Of a stretch of DNA of 14,494 bases, positions 1-6,862 are shown piece by piece; the stretch's first letter is position 1; every line of letters begins with the position of its first letter. Both the position numbers and the translations under genes were made by a program. This stretch comes from CBDUBU01 sp965365465 (GTDB lineage Bacteria; Bacteroidota; Rhodothermia; Rhodothermales; DASSAV01). Under the pieces are notes generated by a model. It made no database searches, was not told the DNA's origin, and worked only from the letters and a program-made list of their open reading frames with translations. Location: positions 1 to 14,494 of the forward strand of contig CBDUBU010000080.1 in NCBI GenBank assembly GCA_965365465.1, read 5' to 3'.

Positions 1-77
1 TGGGCAAGCAAAACCGCCGGCGCCGTCAGAAACAGCACCCACGCGAGCAACGCAAACCTGCGTACAAAAGTTTTCAT
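1..77 (-). CDS. N-terminus of exported protein, probably OmpH/Skp-family periplasmic chaperone (partial)
   Basis: Only the first 25 codons are inside the window; the gene runs off the left edge. The peptide begins MKTFVRRFALLAWVLFLTAP and continues AVLLA. That is a typical Sec signal peptide: basic n-region (K2, R6, R7), hydrophobic core, then a small-residue end. A GGGGG stretch at 86-90 (minus strand) lies 8 bases before the ATG and may serve as a weak ribosome binding site. Identity cannot be read from a signal peptide. OmpH/Skp is inferred from position: in Bacteroidota and many other Gram-negatives the gene just downstream of bamA on the same strand encodes the Skp/OmpH chaperone, which keeps unfolded outer-membrane proteins soluble in the periplasm on their way to BamA. 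The 137-base gap to bamA leaves room for a separate promoter, but I see no convincing one. Confidence 0.55.
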   Translation of the reverse strand, partial: MKTFVRRFALLAWVLFLTAPAVLLA

Positions 78-214
78 ACTTACTACCCCCGAAATAAAGA
101 CAGTGTCATACGGACATGTCCACAAAACGAGTCACAATATACTTTCCATGAAAGCGTGACAGAAGCGCTGCTGCCGACGTTTCTCCGCTAACAGCGCCTC
201 CTGAGCACCCGGAA

Positions 215-2734
215 TCACTGGAAGCCCTGACCAAGCGAGAACTGGAAGTACCAGCGGTTCGAACCGTTGTGACGCCCCGAAGAAATCTGAGACGGCACAA
301 ATGTATCGAAGTTATATCCGTAGGTCAGTTCAACCATACCCACGATGGGAAGAACAATGCGAGCGCCGACGCCGGCTGAACGGTAGAGCGCTGCCGGGTT
401 AAAAGAACCAAAATCGTTCCAGGTATTGGCGGCATCCGCAAACACGTAGGGTGCAGCCGAGAGTTGCGGCGTCTGAATGGCAAGCCAGCGCAGTTCAGAT
501 GTGTACTTGTTGAGGATGGTGCCCCCCTTAGCCTGCCCATCCAGACGAGGACCAATCGCGCTTCTCGGATAACCGCGCATGTATATGATGTCACTGCCAA
601 AGTTATAGATGCCCTGCGTCTCGAAAGGAGAGCCGCCGACATCAAACCGCTCGAAGATCACGTCTTCCCCCGTGAGCGAGCCAATATAACCAAAATCACT
701 TCCGAAACTCACAGAAAGCTTGGGAGCAAGCGGAACGTTCCAATCCGTTTTGAAACGCCACTTATGATACTGAATAGAGCCAAATAGCGGAGGCGCGACC
801 TGCAAGGAAAGAAGCATACTCGATCCGCGCGTTGGGAAGGTAGGATTGTCCAGTGAGTTGCGCGAGAGGCTTTGCTCGAACGTAACCTCTTGACTTACGC
901 CCGATGGAAGCACCGAGTAGAAGCGATTCTCACCCTTTCCGTTGTTGTAATACTGATACCCGATGCTGCTGGAAGCGCTGAAATAATCGTCAGGAAATTT
1001 CAGGCGTCGGTCATAGAAGAATCGGCCCGACGTGGTGATAAACTTGGCGGCGTCACCAAAGCTGTATCCGTACGACCGGTAATACCCTCCGCTTCCGAGG
1101 CGCGAGTGCGATACCGAGAAACCTATCGGGGTCGGGCGACCACGGAACCAGGGTTCCGTAAAGGAGACGGAATAACTCTGGTAATACCGGCCATTTGTTT
1201 GAACAGCCAGCGATAACTTTTGCCCGTCGCCAGAGGGCAGGGGTTTCCAGGCTCCTTTCTCAAAAAAGTTTTGTATCGAGAAATTGTTGAATCCGAACCG
1301 GAGCATCAGAATCAGGCCGAAACGCCCCCAGGTGCCTGAAAGCTCAAGCTGGTCGCTTCCGACCTCCTCCAACCGATAGGAGAGGTCTACCGTTTTGTTC
1401 TCCTCGTTGATGTCCGTAGTCAAACCATTGGCGAGCGCCTCCGCATTGAAGTAACTGAGCTGCTGCAAGCGGCGCATGGATTCCTGAATGGCGTCCCGGC
1501 TGAAGGTCTGCCCCGGAATGGTGTAGAGTTCACGCCGGATAACGTGCTCTTTGGTTTTGGTATTACCCGCAATCTCAATATTCCCGAAACTGTAAACCTC
1601 TCCTTCGTATACGTCGAAGTGAATGTCAAGAGAGTCCCCCTCGACGACGCGAATCACTGGTTGGGCGTTAAACCGCATATAGCCGCGATTGGTGTAGAGG
1701 CTCATCACATCGCTGCTCTGGCGGTTCGCGTAGAGGTTCTCCTCGAGCTTCTTCTTGTTGTACACATCGCCCGCTTCAAAGCCGAGCGCCTCCGTTAGCG
1801 CCTCGTCCGCATAAACCGTGTTTCCTTCCCATTCCAGATTCCGGATATGGTATTGCGGTCCTTCGCGCACCTCCAGTTCTACGGCAACTGCGGGACCGCC
1901 GTCTTCCTGAATGACATAGACGGAGTCGCTGATCAGCCGGGCATCATAATATCCCTTCTGGTTGTAGTAATCGAGAATGCTTTGCAGATCCTCCTCGAAC
2001 TTGTCTTTCTTGAAAGTTTCCTTTTTCCAGAAACGCCACCAGCGATCCTCTTTGGTCTCCTTCATCCTTTTCCGCAGGCTTCGGTCGGAGACTTCTTTGT
2101 TCCCTTTTATGACGATATTCCCGATTTCAACGCGGGGTCCTTTCTCTACCTGAAAATCGAGCGCAATTGTATTGTTCGCAGGGTTGGGTTTTCGCTCCAC
2201 ATTGACTTCAGCAAGCAGATTCCCTTTCTCCGCATAAAACTCCTGGATGATTTGTTTGGAGCGCTCCAGGTCGCCAGGACGCACCGGCGCGCCGCTCAGT
2301 AGCGGCATTTTCTTTTTCAAATCATCCCGGTGCCCTTTCTTTACGCCCTCGAAGGAAAAGTCGCTCAACTTCGGCACTTCCGTTACCTTGATAACCAGAA
2401 AAGCGCCATCCCCTACCGTGCGTTCCGTAGCTATGCTTACGTCCGAGAACATTCCGAGTCGGTAGATAGAGCGTATGGCATCGGAAATGGCAGGATCCCC
2501 GGGAATGGTTATGGATTCCCCTTCTGCAAGTCCACTCGTCTGCTTGACGAAAGCTGCCACCTCTTCCCTGCTTACTCCTTCTACGCTGAGTCCAAGGATT
2601 TGATAGCTCTGTGGAGCTTCAGCGTACATGCTTGCCTCCCCGGCTGATGCTATAGAGGGTGCAGGAGTCTGTGCAGCGGCTGCCGGCGCAAAGAGCGCCA
2701 TACCCAATATGGCAACAGCAAATCGAATAGACAT
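215..2734 (-). CDS. bamA: Outer membrane protein assembly factor BamA (Omp85 family)
   Basis: Central subunit of the BAM complex, which folds and inserts beta-barrel proteins into the outer membrane. From the chosen ATG the protein has 839 residues. It shows a signal peptide (about 1-22, ending in an Ala-rich APAAAA stretch), five successive POTRA-like repeats (about 44-121, 122-200, 201-293, 294-379, 380-458, several with the hydrophobic-x-G-N motif, e.g. IVIKGNKEV and IEIAGNTKT), and a C-terminal barrel (about 460-839). The conserved L6 (V/M)RGY/F motif is present as MRGYP at about 719-723, and the NPTFPTRGSS segment typical of Omp85 barrels is at about 630. Length is normal. A TTG codon 21 bases upstream (2755) could extend the protein by seven residues; I prefer the ATG at 2734 because it gives a compact signal peptide, and neither start has a Shine-Dalgarno. 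The last residue is Gln, with the aromatic Phe penultimate, slightly unlike the usual terminal aromatic. It lies downstream of uppS and upstream of the ompH-like gene. Confidence 0.95.
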   Translation of the reverse strand: MSIRFAVAILGMALFAPAAAAQTPAPSIASAGEASMYAEAPQSYQILGLSVEGVSREEVAAFVKQTSGLAEGESITIPGDPAISDAIRSIYRLGMFSDVSIATERTVGDGAFLVIKVTEVPKLSDFSFEGVKKGHRDDLKKKMPLLSGAPVRPGDLERSKQIIQEFYAEKGNLLAEVNVERKPNPANNTIALDFQVEKGPRVEIGNIVIKGNKEVSDRSLRKRMKETKEDRWWRFWKKETFKKDKFEEDLQSILDYYNQKGYYDARLISDSVYVIQEDGGPAVAVELEVREGPQYHIRNLEWEGNTVYADEALTEALGFEAGDVYNKKKLEENLYANRQSSDVMSLYTNRGYMRFNAQPVIRVVEGDSLDIHFDVYEGEVYSFGNIEIAGNTKTKEHVIRRELYTIPGQTFSRDAIQESMRRLQQLSYFNAEALANGLTTDINEENKTVDLSYRLEEVGSDQLELSGTWGRFGLILMLRFGFNNFSIQNFFEKGAWKPLPSGDGQKLSLAVQTNGRYYQSYSVSFTEPWFRGRPTPIGFSVSHSRLGSGGYYRSYGYSFGDAAKFITTSGRFFYDRRLKFPDDYFSASSSIGYQYYNNGKGENRFYSVLPSGVSQEVTFEQSLSRNSLDNPTFPTRGSSMLLSLQVAPPLFGSIQYHKWRFKTDWNVPLAPKLSVSFGSDFGYIGSLTGEDVIFERFDVGGSPFETQGIYNFGSDIIYMRGYPRSAIGPRLDGQAKGGTILNKYTSELRWLAIQTPQLSAAPYVFADAANTWNDFGSFNPAALYRSAGVGARIVLPIVGMVELTYGYNFDTFVPSQISSGRHNGSNRWYFQFSLGQGFQ

Positions 2735-2772
2735 CTTATGATATTTGTTTATCAAGTATTTATACAGGTATT

Positions 2773-2801
2773 GGCTCCGATCAACTAAACGGTCATTGCC
2801 T
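2773..2801 (-). promoter_or_regulatory. Weak candidate promoter upstream of bamA
   Basis: On the minus strand TATAAA is preceded by TAGTTG at a 17-base spacing. It lies about 40 bases upstream of the bamA ATG at 2734, in an AT-rich stretch that stands out from its surroundings. The -35 match is poor, and sigma factors of this phylum may prefer other motifs, so this is only a suggestion. The rest of the 195-base uppS-bamA gap holds no gene that I can support. Confidence 0.2.
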
Positions 2802-2929
2802 ATTCGGGTTTCTCCAATTTAGTGCGAATCGAAGTCCCTGTTGAAACGAGGCGGCAGGGGTCATTATTGTACTGCGCAGCGTCTTCACCCACACACCGGC
2901 GGTGAATAAAAGCTTTGAGACAACGTGTA

Positions 2930-3712
2930 TTACAGTTTTACCCTGCCAAACCTACGATCCCGGTCCTGGAAACTCCGAATGGCCTCGTAGAGTTGCCGCC
3001 GCCGAAAAGCAGGCCAGTAGCGCTCCGTGATGAACATCTCCGTATAAGCCATCTGCCACAGGAGGAAATTCGAGATGCGAAACTCGCCGCCGGTGCGAAT
3101 AAGCAGATCCGGGTCTGGAATCCCAACCGTCGTGAGGTAGTCTGAAAAGACGGCTTCATCTATCTCTTGCGGGGTTCTTTCGCCCCGTTGCACCTGGCTT
3201 GCAAGTTCGCGTACCGCGTGCAGAATCTCCCACCGGCCGCTGTAGGAAAGCGCAAGCACAAGCGTCATCCGGGTGTTCCCTGCCGTGGCATCCATCGCTT
3301 CTTGCAGTTCAGCGCGCCCTGCTTCCGGCAACTGCGACAGGTCGCCGATTGCCTTGAGGCGAATGTTGTTCTGTAATAGGGTTTCGCGTTCCTGCTGAAT
3401 GCTGTGGATGAGTAACTGCATGAGCGCGTTGACTTCCAGCGCCGGACGGTGCCAGTTCTCCGTGCTGAACGTATACAGGGTCAGGTACTCCACGCCGACC
3501 TGCGCACAGGCTTCCGTCACATCGCGCACCGAGACGACCCCTTCGTGATGGCCAATGACGCGAGACTGGCCGCGCTCCTGGGCCCACCGTCCATTGCCAT
3601 CCATGATGATTGCAATGTGTCCGGGAATCTCACCGCGCTGCCGGAGTTCTTCCTGCTCAGCGATATCCTCAGCCGTCTGGACTTTTCCCGAAAGAGTAAG
3701 AGCCTGCACCAC
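2930..3712 (-). CDS. uppS: Isoprenyl transferase (undecaprenyl diphosphate synthase)
   Basis: A cis-prenyltransferase that condenses isopentenyl diphosphate onto farnesyl diphosphate to make undecaprenyl diphosphate, the lipid carrier for peptidoglycan and surface polysaccharides. The 260-residue protein shows the family's signatures in order: HIAIIMDGNGRWA (about 32-44, with catalytic/Mg-binding Asp38), GHHEG (54-58), TLYTFSTENW (78-87), and RTGGEFRISNFLLWQ (206-220) followed by YTEMFIT. These cover the diphosphate-binding Arg/Ser residues and the second metal-binding Glu. Length is typical, with about 30 extra residues before the first conserved strand. The start is a GTG at 3712, directly followed by another GTG. 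AAGG lies about 8 bases upstream on the minus strand, which supports this start over internal ones. Dxr, two genes upstream, supplies precursor for the same pathway. cdsA, often adjacent to uppS elsewhere, is absent. Confidence 0.95.
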   Translation of the reverse strand: MVQALTLSGKVQTAEDIAEQEELRQRGEIPGHIAIIMDGNGRWAQERGQSRVIGHHEGVVSVRDVTEACAQVGVEYLTLYTFSTENWHRPALEVNALMQLLIHSIQQERETLLQNNIRLKAIGDLSQLPEAGRAELQEAMDATAGNTRMTLVLALSYSGRWEILHAVRELASQVQRGERTPQEIDEAVFSDYLTTVGIPDPDLLIRTGGEFRISNFLLWQMAYTEMFITERYWPAFRRRQLYEAIRSFQDRDRRFGRVKL

Positions 3713-3753
3713 TTTGTCTGCCTTGCGTGATCGCTTCCCTGATAAAGACTGGT

Positions 3754-3782
3754 AACTTACACATCCGGCCTGCGAACGTCAA
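3754..3782 (-). promoter_or_regulatory. Candidate promoter for uppS (and bamA)
   Basis: Minus-strand TTGACG (3777-3782, five of six matches to the -35 consensus) is separated by exactly 17 bases from TAAGTT (3754-3759, about three of six matches to the -10). Transcription would begin near 3747, about 35 bases before the uppS GTG. The -35 lies in the loop of an inverted repeat with arms 3765-3773 and 3788-3797, so a DNA-binding regulator or a hairpin could affect it. This is motif reading by eye in a phylum where consensus promoters can differ. Confidence 0.35.
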
Positions 3783-3797
3783 TCCATGCAGGGCCGG
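3765..3797. repeat. Inverted repeat in the rseP-uppS spacer
   Basis: The plus-strand left arm CCGGCCTGC (3765-3773) and right arm GCAGGGCCGG (3788-3797) are complementary over nine pairs with one bulged base, around a 14-base loop. No U-tract follows on the minus strand, so it is not a classical intrinsic terminator for rseP. It overlaps the candidate uppS promoter and could be an operator, a terminator of another type, or an RNA processing site. Confidence 0.5.
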
Positions 3798-3812
3798 TTC
3801 CTTTGTCGCTTG

Positions 3813-3834
3813 CGCCTGCAAGCTCCCGCAGGCG
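3813..3834 (-). repeat. Perfect 7-bp hairpin immediately after the rseP stop codon
   Basis: CGCCTGC (3813-3819) and GCAGGCG (3828-3834) are perfectly complementary around an 8-base loop. The stem starts at the base next to the rseP TAA (3835-3837). On the minus-strand transcript it would form a stable hairpin, but it is followed by CAAGCGACAAAGG rather than a U-run. It may protect the dxr-rseP mRNA 3' end or contribute to termination; the sequence alone does not decide. Confidence 0.5.
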
Positions 3835-5331
3835 TTACAGACGGAGAATGTCGTTGAAAATAAGGAAAGTCATCAATACCAGCAGAAGGATCATCCCAAC
3901 CTGCTGCATAGCCATCCGAACCTTCATCGACGGCTCGCGGCGTGTAATACCCTCGTAGAGCAGAAACACAAGATGCCCTCCGTCCAGAGCAGGTATAGGC
4001 AGAATATTCATAATTGCAAGGGTGATGGACAAAACGGCAACGATGCCCCAGAAGTACTCAGCCCCTGCCTCCGCCGCCTGCTTCGTCACTTTGGAGATCA
4101 TGATCGGCCCCCCTACGTTCTCGCGGAAGTTTTCTCTCCCCGTAGCAATGCGACGCAGACTCGTAACGATGGCCTTCATGTTCGTCCATGTCTCTTGCGC
4201 GCCGGCCGCAACCGCCCCGCCCAGGCCATACGCCTTATGGCGCACCCCGAACTCCTGGGCAATCATCGCGTTGGTGGGCCTTTCAATTCCCAGATAGAAC
4301 TGGTCATCATCTGCATAATACTTTCTCGGCGCAACCGTAGCCTCGTACACATAGCCGTCTTTGTGAGCAAACCGGTTCGGAACAGAGACATCGCTGCCGG
4401 ACTGCGCGCTCGCGTCCAGAGAATCCGGCCTGGAGACCGGAACGGGAACGCCCGTCTGCGCTTGCTGCTCCGATGGCCCGTTGAGTGAATCGGGACGGAT
4501 CCAGCGAATAACAACCGGCTCTCCTCGGGATGCCTGAATCTGCCGAGTCATTTCACTCCAGAACTGAACGGAGACGCCTCCGATAGAAACGATTCGGTCC
4601 CCCGCCTGAAGGCCCACTTCGGAAGCCGGCGATTTTTCCAGTATCCCTCCTACAATCGTAGGATCTGCCGTGATGCCCAGTCCTTGCCCGCCTGCCCGGT
4701 TGAGCTGGGTCATAATGTCTTCCGGCCCCTCGAAGGTCAGGTGTTCTCCGTCCCGCTCCACCGTAATTGTCATAGGGTCTGCCAGGAGAGCATCAACGTC
4801 TGCCCAGTCGCCGTAGCGCTCCATCTGCTTGCCGTTGACAGCCAGAATCCGGTCTCCAGTCCGCAGGCCCATGTTGTGGGCTATCGACTCGGCATCTACG
4901 TAAACGCCCTTCACATTCTCAGCCGGGACATAATCTTCGCCATAAGACAGTTTCAGCGCGGCGAAAATAACGAAAGCCAGCAGCACGTTGAACACCACAC
5001 CAGCGGTTATCACGACAATGCGTTGCCACACCGGCTTAGAGCGAAATTCCCAGGGTTGAGGCTCGGACGCCAGGGTCTCGGTGTCCATGCTTTCATCAAC
5101 CATGCCGGCAATCTTGACGTATCCGCCGAGCGGCGTTGCCCCGATGACGTATTCTGTCTCCCCGATCGTCTTGCCGATAATCTTTGGCGGAAAACCCACC
5201 GAAAAACGGTCAACCCGCATCTTGAACAGCTTGGCAAAAAGAAAATGCCCCATCTCATGAACAAAGACGAGGATCATGATCGCCAGAATGACCCAAAAAA
5301 CGTACGACAGTATGCTTAGAACAGACTCCAT
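3835..5331 (-). CDS. rseP: RIP metalloprotease RseP (site-2 protease)
   Basis: A membrane-embedded zinc protease that cleaves transmembrane substrates, classically anti-sigma factors in envelope-stress signalling and also remnant signal peptides. From the ATG at 5331 it has 498 residues. TM1 (about 6-27) carries the zinc motif HEMGH (25-29). TPLGGYVKIAGM (66-77) is the conserved GxxxY/K-type segment, followed by TM2 (about 105-128). Two PDZ domains follow (about 135-205 and 225-280, with LRTGDRI and LQAGDRI loops), then TM3 with NILPIPALDGGH (442-453, third zinc ligand Asp450) and TM4 (about 476-495). Between PDZ2 and the next fold is a Ser/Pro/Gln-rich stretch (about 279-325) that looks disordered and repeats RPDSL twice. 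A TTG at 5376, overlapping the dxr stop, would add 15 polar residues before TM1. I reject it because the ATG gives a normal N-terminus. Confidence 0.93.
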   Translation of the reverse strand: MESVLSILSYVFWVILAIMILVFVHEMGHFLFAKLFKMRVDRFSVGFPPKIIGKTIGETEYVIGATPLGGYVKIAGMVDESMDTETLASEPQPWEFRSKPVWQRIVVITAGVVFNVLLAFVIFAALKLSYGEDYVPAENVKGVYVDAESIAHNMGLRTGDRILAVNGKQMERYGDWADVDALLADPMTITVERDGEHLTFEGPEDIMTQLNRAGGQGLGITADPTIVGGILEKSPASEVGLQAGDRIVSIGGVSVQFWSEMTRQIQASRGEPVVIRWIRPDSLNGPSEQQAQTGVPVPVSRPDSLDASAQSGSDVSVPNRFAHKDGYVYEATVAPRKYYADDDQFYLGIERPTNAMIAQEFGVRHKAYGLGGAVAAGAQETWTNMKAIVTSLRRIATGRENFRENVGGPIMISKVTKQAAEAGAEYFWGIVAVLSITLAIMNILPIPALDGGHLVFLLYEGITRREPSMKVRMAMQQVGMILLLVLMTFLIFNDILRL

Positions 5332-5372
5332 GTATTCAAACCGGGACGTATCAGAAAAAAAGCAATTGAGCT

Positions 5373-6575
5373 TCAATCGGCGGCGGCGTGAACGAGTTCC
5401 TGAACCCGGACCCGGGCGGCCGCATCTATTTCAATCAACTGCTCCAGCGAAGGTTGCTGCGCCGTAGCCAGCGTGTCGATAACTGCTTCAATCAAAGAGG
5501 GAATTTGCGTGAATGACACGCGCTCTTCCAAAAATAATGCCACCGCCTTCTCATTGGCCGCGTTGAGAACAGCAGGGGCCGTTCCTCCCATCTCAAGCGC
5601 ATCAAAGGCAAGGCGGAGACATGGAAACCGCTTCATGTCTGGCTGCTCGAAATCGAGGCAATGTAACTGCGTCCAATCGATGCGCGGGTGCGGCGCCGGC
5701 CAGCGATCCGGATAACTCAGCGCATACTGTATGGGCACCTTCATGTCGGGCATCCCTAGCTGTGCTTTCGTGGAACCGTCCACAAACGTGACCATCGAGT
5801 GGATAATGGACTGCGGGTGTACGAGCACCTGGATTTTTTCCGGTGGAATATCGAATAGCCAGTGGGCCTCGATTACTTCCAGCCCCTTGTTCATCAAGGT
5901 GGCCGAATCTATGGTGACTTTGTCTCCCATATCCCAGTTTGGATGCTTCAGCGCTTCGGCCCTGGTGATGCTGCCAAACGTCTCGGCCGGGCGTGTTCTG
6001 AAAGGCCCCCCTGAAGCCGTCAGGATCAACTGCTCGGGCGTATGCGCAGGTTCTCCTGCCAGACATTGAAAAATCGCTGAATGCTCGCTGTCAACGGGGA
6101 TAATGCGTCCGTTGAACTGCCGGACAAGGTCCTGCACGATCGCACCTGCCACAACAAGCGTCTCCTTGTTGGCAAGCGCAACGGTTTTGCCGCACCGGAG
6201 CGCAGCCATGACCGGCGCAAGCCCCGCGAAGCCGACGACGGCTCCCAATACGGTATCCACCTCCGAAAGCATGGCAGCTTCCAGAATGCCTTCGTGACCG
6301 CAGAGAACCCGAACAGAGGTTCCCGATAACATCTCCTGAAGCGGCCTCCTCCCGGTTTCTTCGGCAATGACCACGCACTCAGGCTGAAACTCCAGGGCCT
6401 GCCTCCCTAAAAGATCGGCATTGGCGCGTGCAGTCAACGCCCTGACTCGAAAACGATCAGGAAAAAGGCGAACAACTTCCAACGCTTGCGTTCCTATTGA
6501 ACCCGTGGCCCCCAGAATACACAAACCTTGCCGCCGGCTGCTCTCAGGACGAAGCGTGTTACCAGAAACATACAT
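5373..6575 (-). CDS. dxr: 1-deoxy-D-xylulose 5-phosphate reductoisomerase
   Basis: A cytoplasmic enzyme of the MEP isoprenoid pathway. It rearranges and reduces 1-deoxy-D-xylulose 5-phosphate to 2-C-methyl-D-erythritol 4-phosphate with NADPH and a divalent metal. The 400-residue product has the NADPH-binding GATGSIG (22-28), ALANKETLV (134-142), the metal-binding VDSEH (Asp162, Glu164), the substrate loop ASGGPFRTRP (187-196), MNKGLEVIEAHWLF (228-241, with Glu233 as the third metal ligand by analogy to E. coli Glu231), and HPQSIIHSMV. Length is normal, with about 16 residues before the first strand. The ATG at 6575 has no Shine-Dalgarno. It heads the leftward cluster and is 41 bases from the rseP ATG, so the two are probably co-transcribed. 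Its product feeds the UppS pathway encoded two genes later. It is the expected fosmidomycin target. Confidence 0.96.
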   Translation of the reverse strand: MYVSGNTLRPESSRRQGLCILGATGSIGTQALEVVRLFPDRFRVRALTARANADLLGRQALEFQPECVVIAEETGRRPLQEMLSGTSVRVLCGHEGILEAAMLSEVDTVLGAVVGFAGLAPVMAALRCGKTVALANKETLVVAGAIVQDLVRQFNGRIIPVDSEHSAIFQCLAGEPAHTPEQLILTASGGPFRTRPAETFGSITRAEALKHPNWDMGDKVTIDSATLMNKGLEVIEAHWLFDIPPEKIQVLVHPQSIIHSMVTFVDGSTKAQLGMPDMKVPIQYALSYPDRWPAPHPRIDWTQLHCLDFEQPDMKRFPCLRLAFDALEMGGTAPAVLNAANEKAVALFLEERVSFTQIPSLIEAVIDTLATAQQPSLEQLIEIDAAARVRVQELVHAAAD

Positions 6576-6862
6576 ACTGAATACATTTGTTGTCAGAATC
6601 TCGGCGCTGCCGCCTTCATTCGGTCATGCGCCACACAGATTAGCCGCCGTTGCGCCCCCTCATGCAAACTTGAGCCGAATCTTTCAATATACAGGTCATT
6701 GCCGCCGCCACATATGCCGGAGCCAAACCGGCGCCCGGCTTTATTTGCAAACGAACGAGCAGAGGCTTTGCTTCCAACCATTTACAGCAGACATGAAACA
6801 TACGCAGACCGGTGTAATAATAATGCATACTTCTCTAGTCCTGTAAAAACCGGTTGCTCGGC
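6576..6862. other. Divergent intergenic region between dxr and the TPR gene
   Basis: 287 bases with no convincing gene. The short open frames on both strands have no recognisable motif, no ribosome binding site and no support from neighbours. The region must carry the start signals for leftward dxr and for the rightward TPR gene. I can suggest a promoter for the rightward gene (6793-6821) but none that I would defend for dxr. Confidence 0.6.
6793..6821 (+). promoter_or_regulatory. Candidate extended -10 promoter for the TPR gene
   Basis: ATGAAA (6793-6798, four of six matches to the -35) is 17 bases from AATAAT (6816-6821, five of six to the -10), and TG precedes the -10 by one base (6813-6814), as in an extended -10. 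Transcription would begin near 6829, leaving a leader of about 34 bases before the ATG at 6863. This is a consensus match by eye only. Confidence 0.35.

Noticed and set aside
112..121. Perfect 10-bp palindrome GGACATGTCC upstream of the ompH-like gene
   Set aside because: Ten-base palindromes are expected by chance in a window this long. It has no repeated copy or promoter next to it that would make it an operator.
2890..2912. CACCGCCGGTG palindrome downstream of uppS as a terminator
   Set aside because: Only five pairs with a one-base centre and no T-tract on the minus strand; it would not form a real hairpin.
3727..4488. Long plus-strand open frame of 253 codons opposite rseP
   Set aside because: It lies antisense to a well-supported RseP reading frame, has no recognisable domain and is explained by codon-phase shadowing.
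6593..6846. Short open frames on both strands in the dxr-TPR intergenic region
   Set aside because: They overlap one another, lack ribosome sites and motifs, and have biased residue composition unlike the neighbouring proteins.
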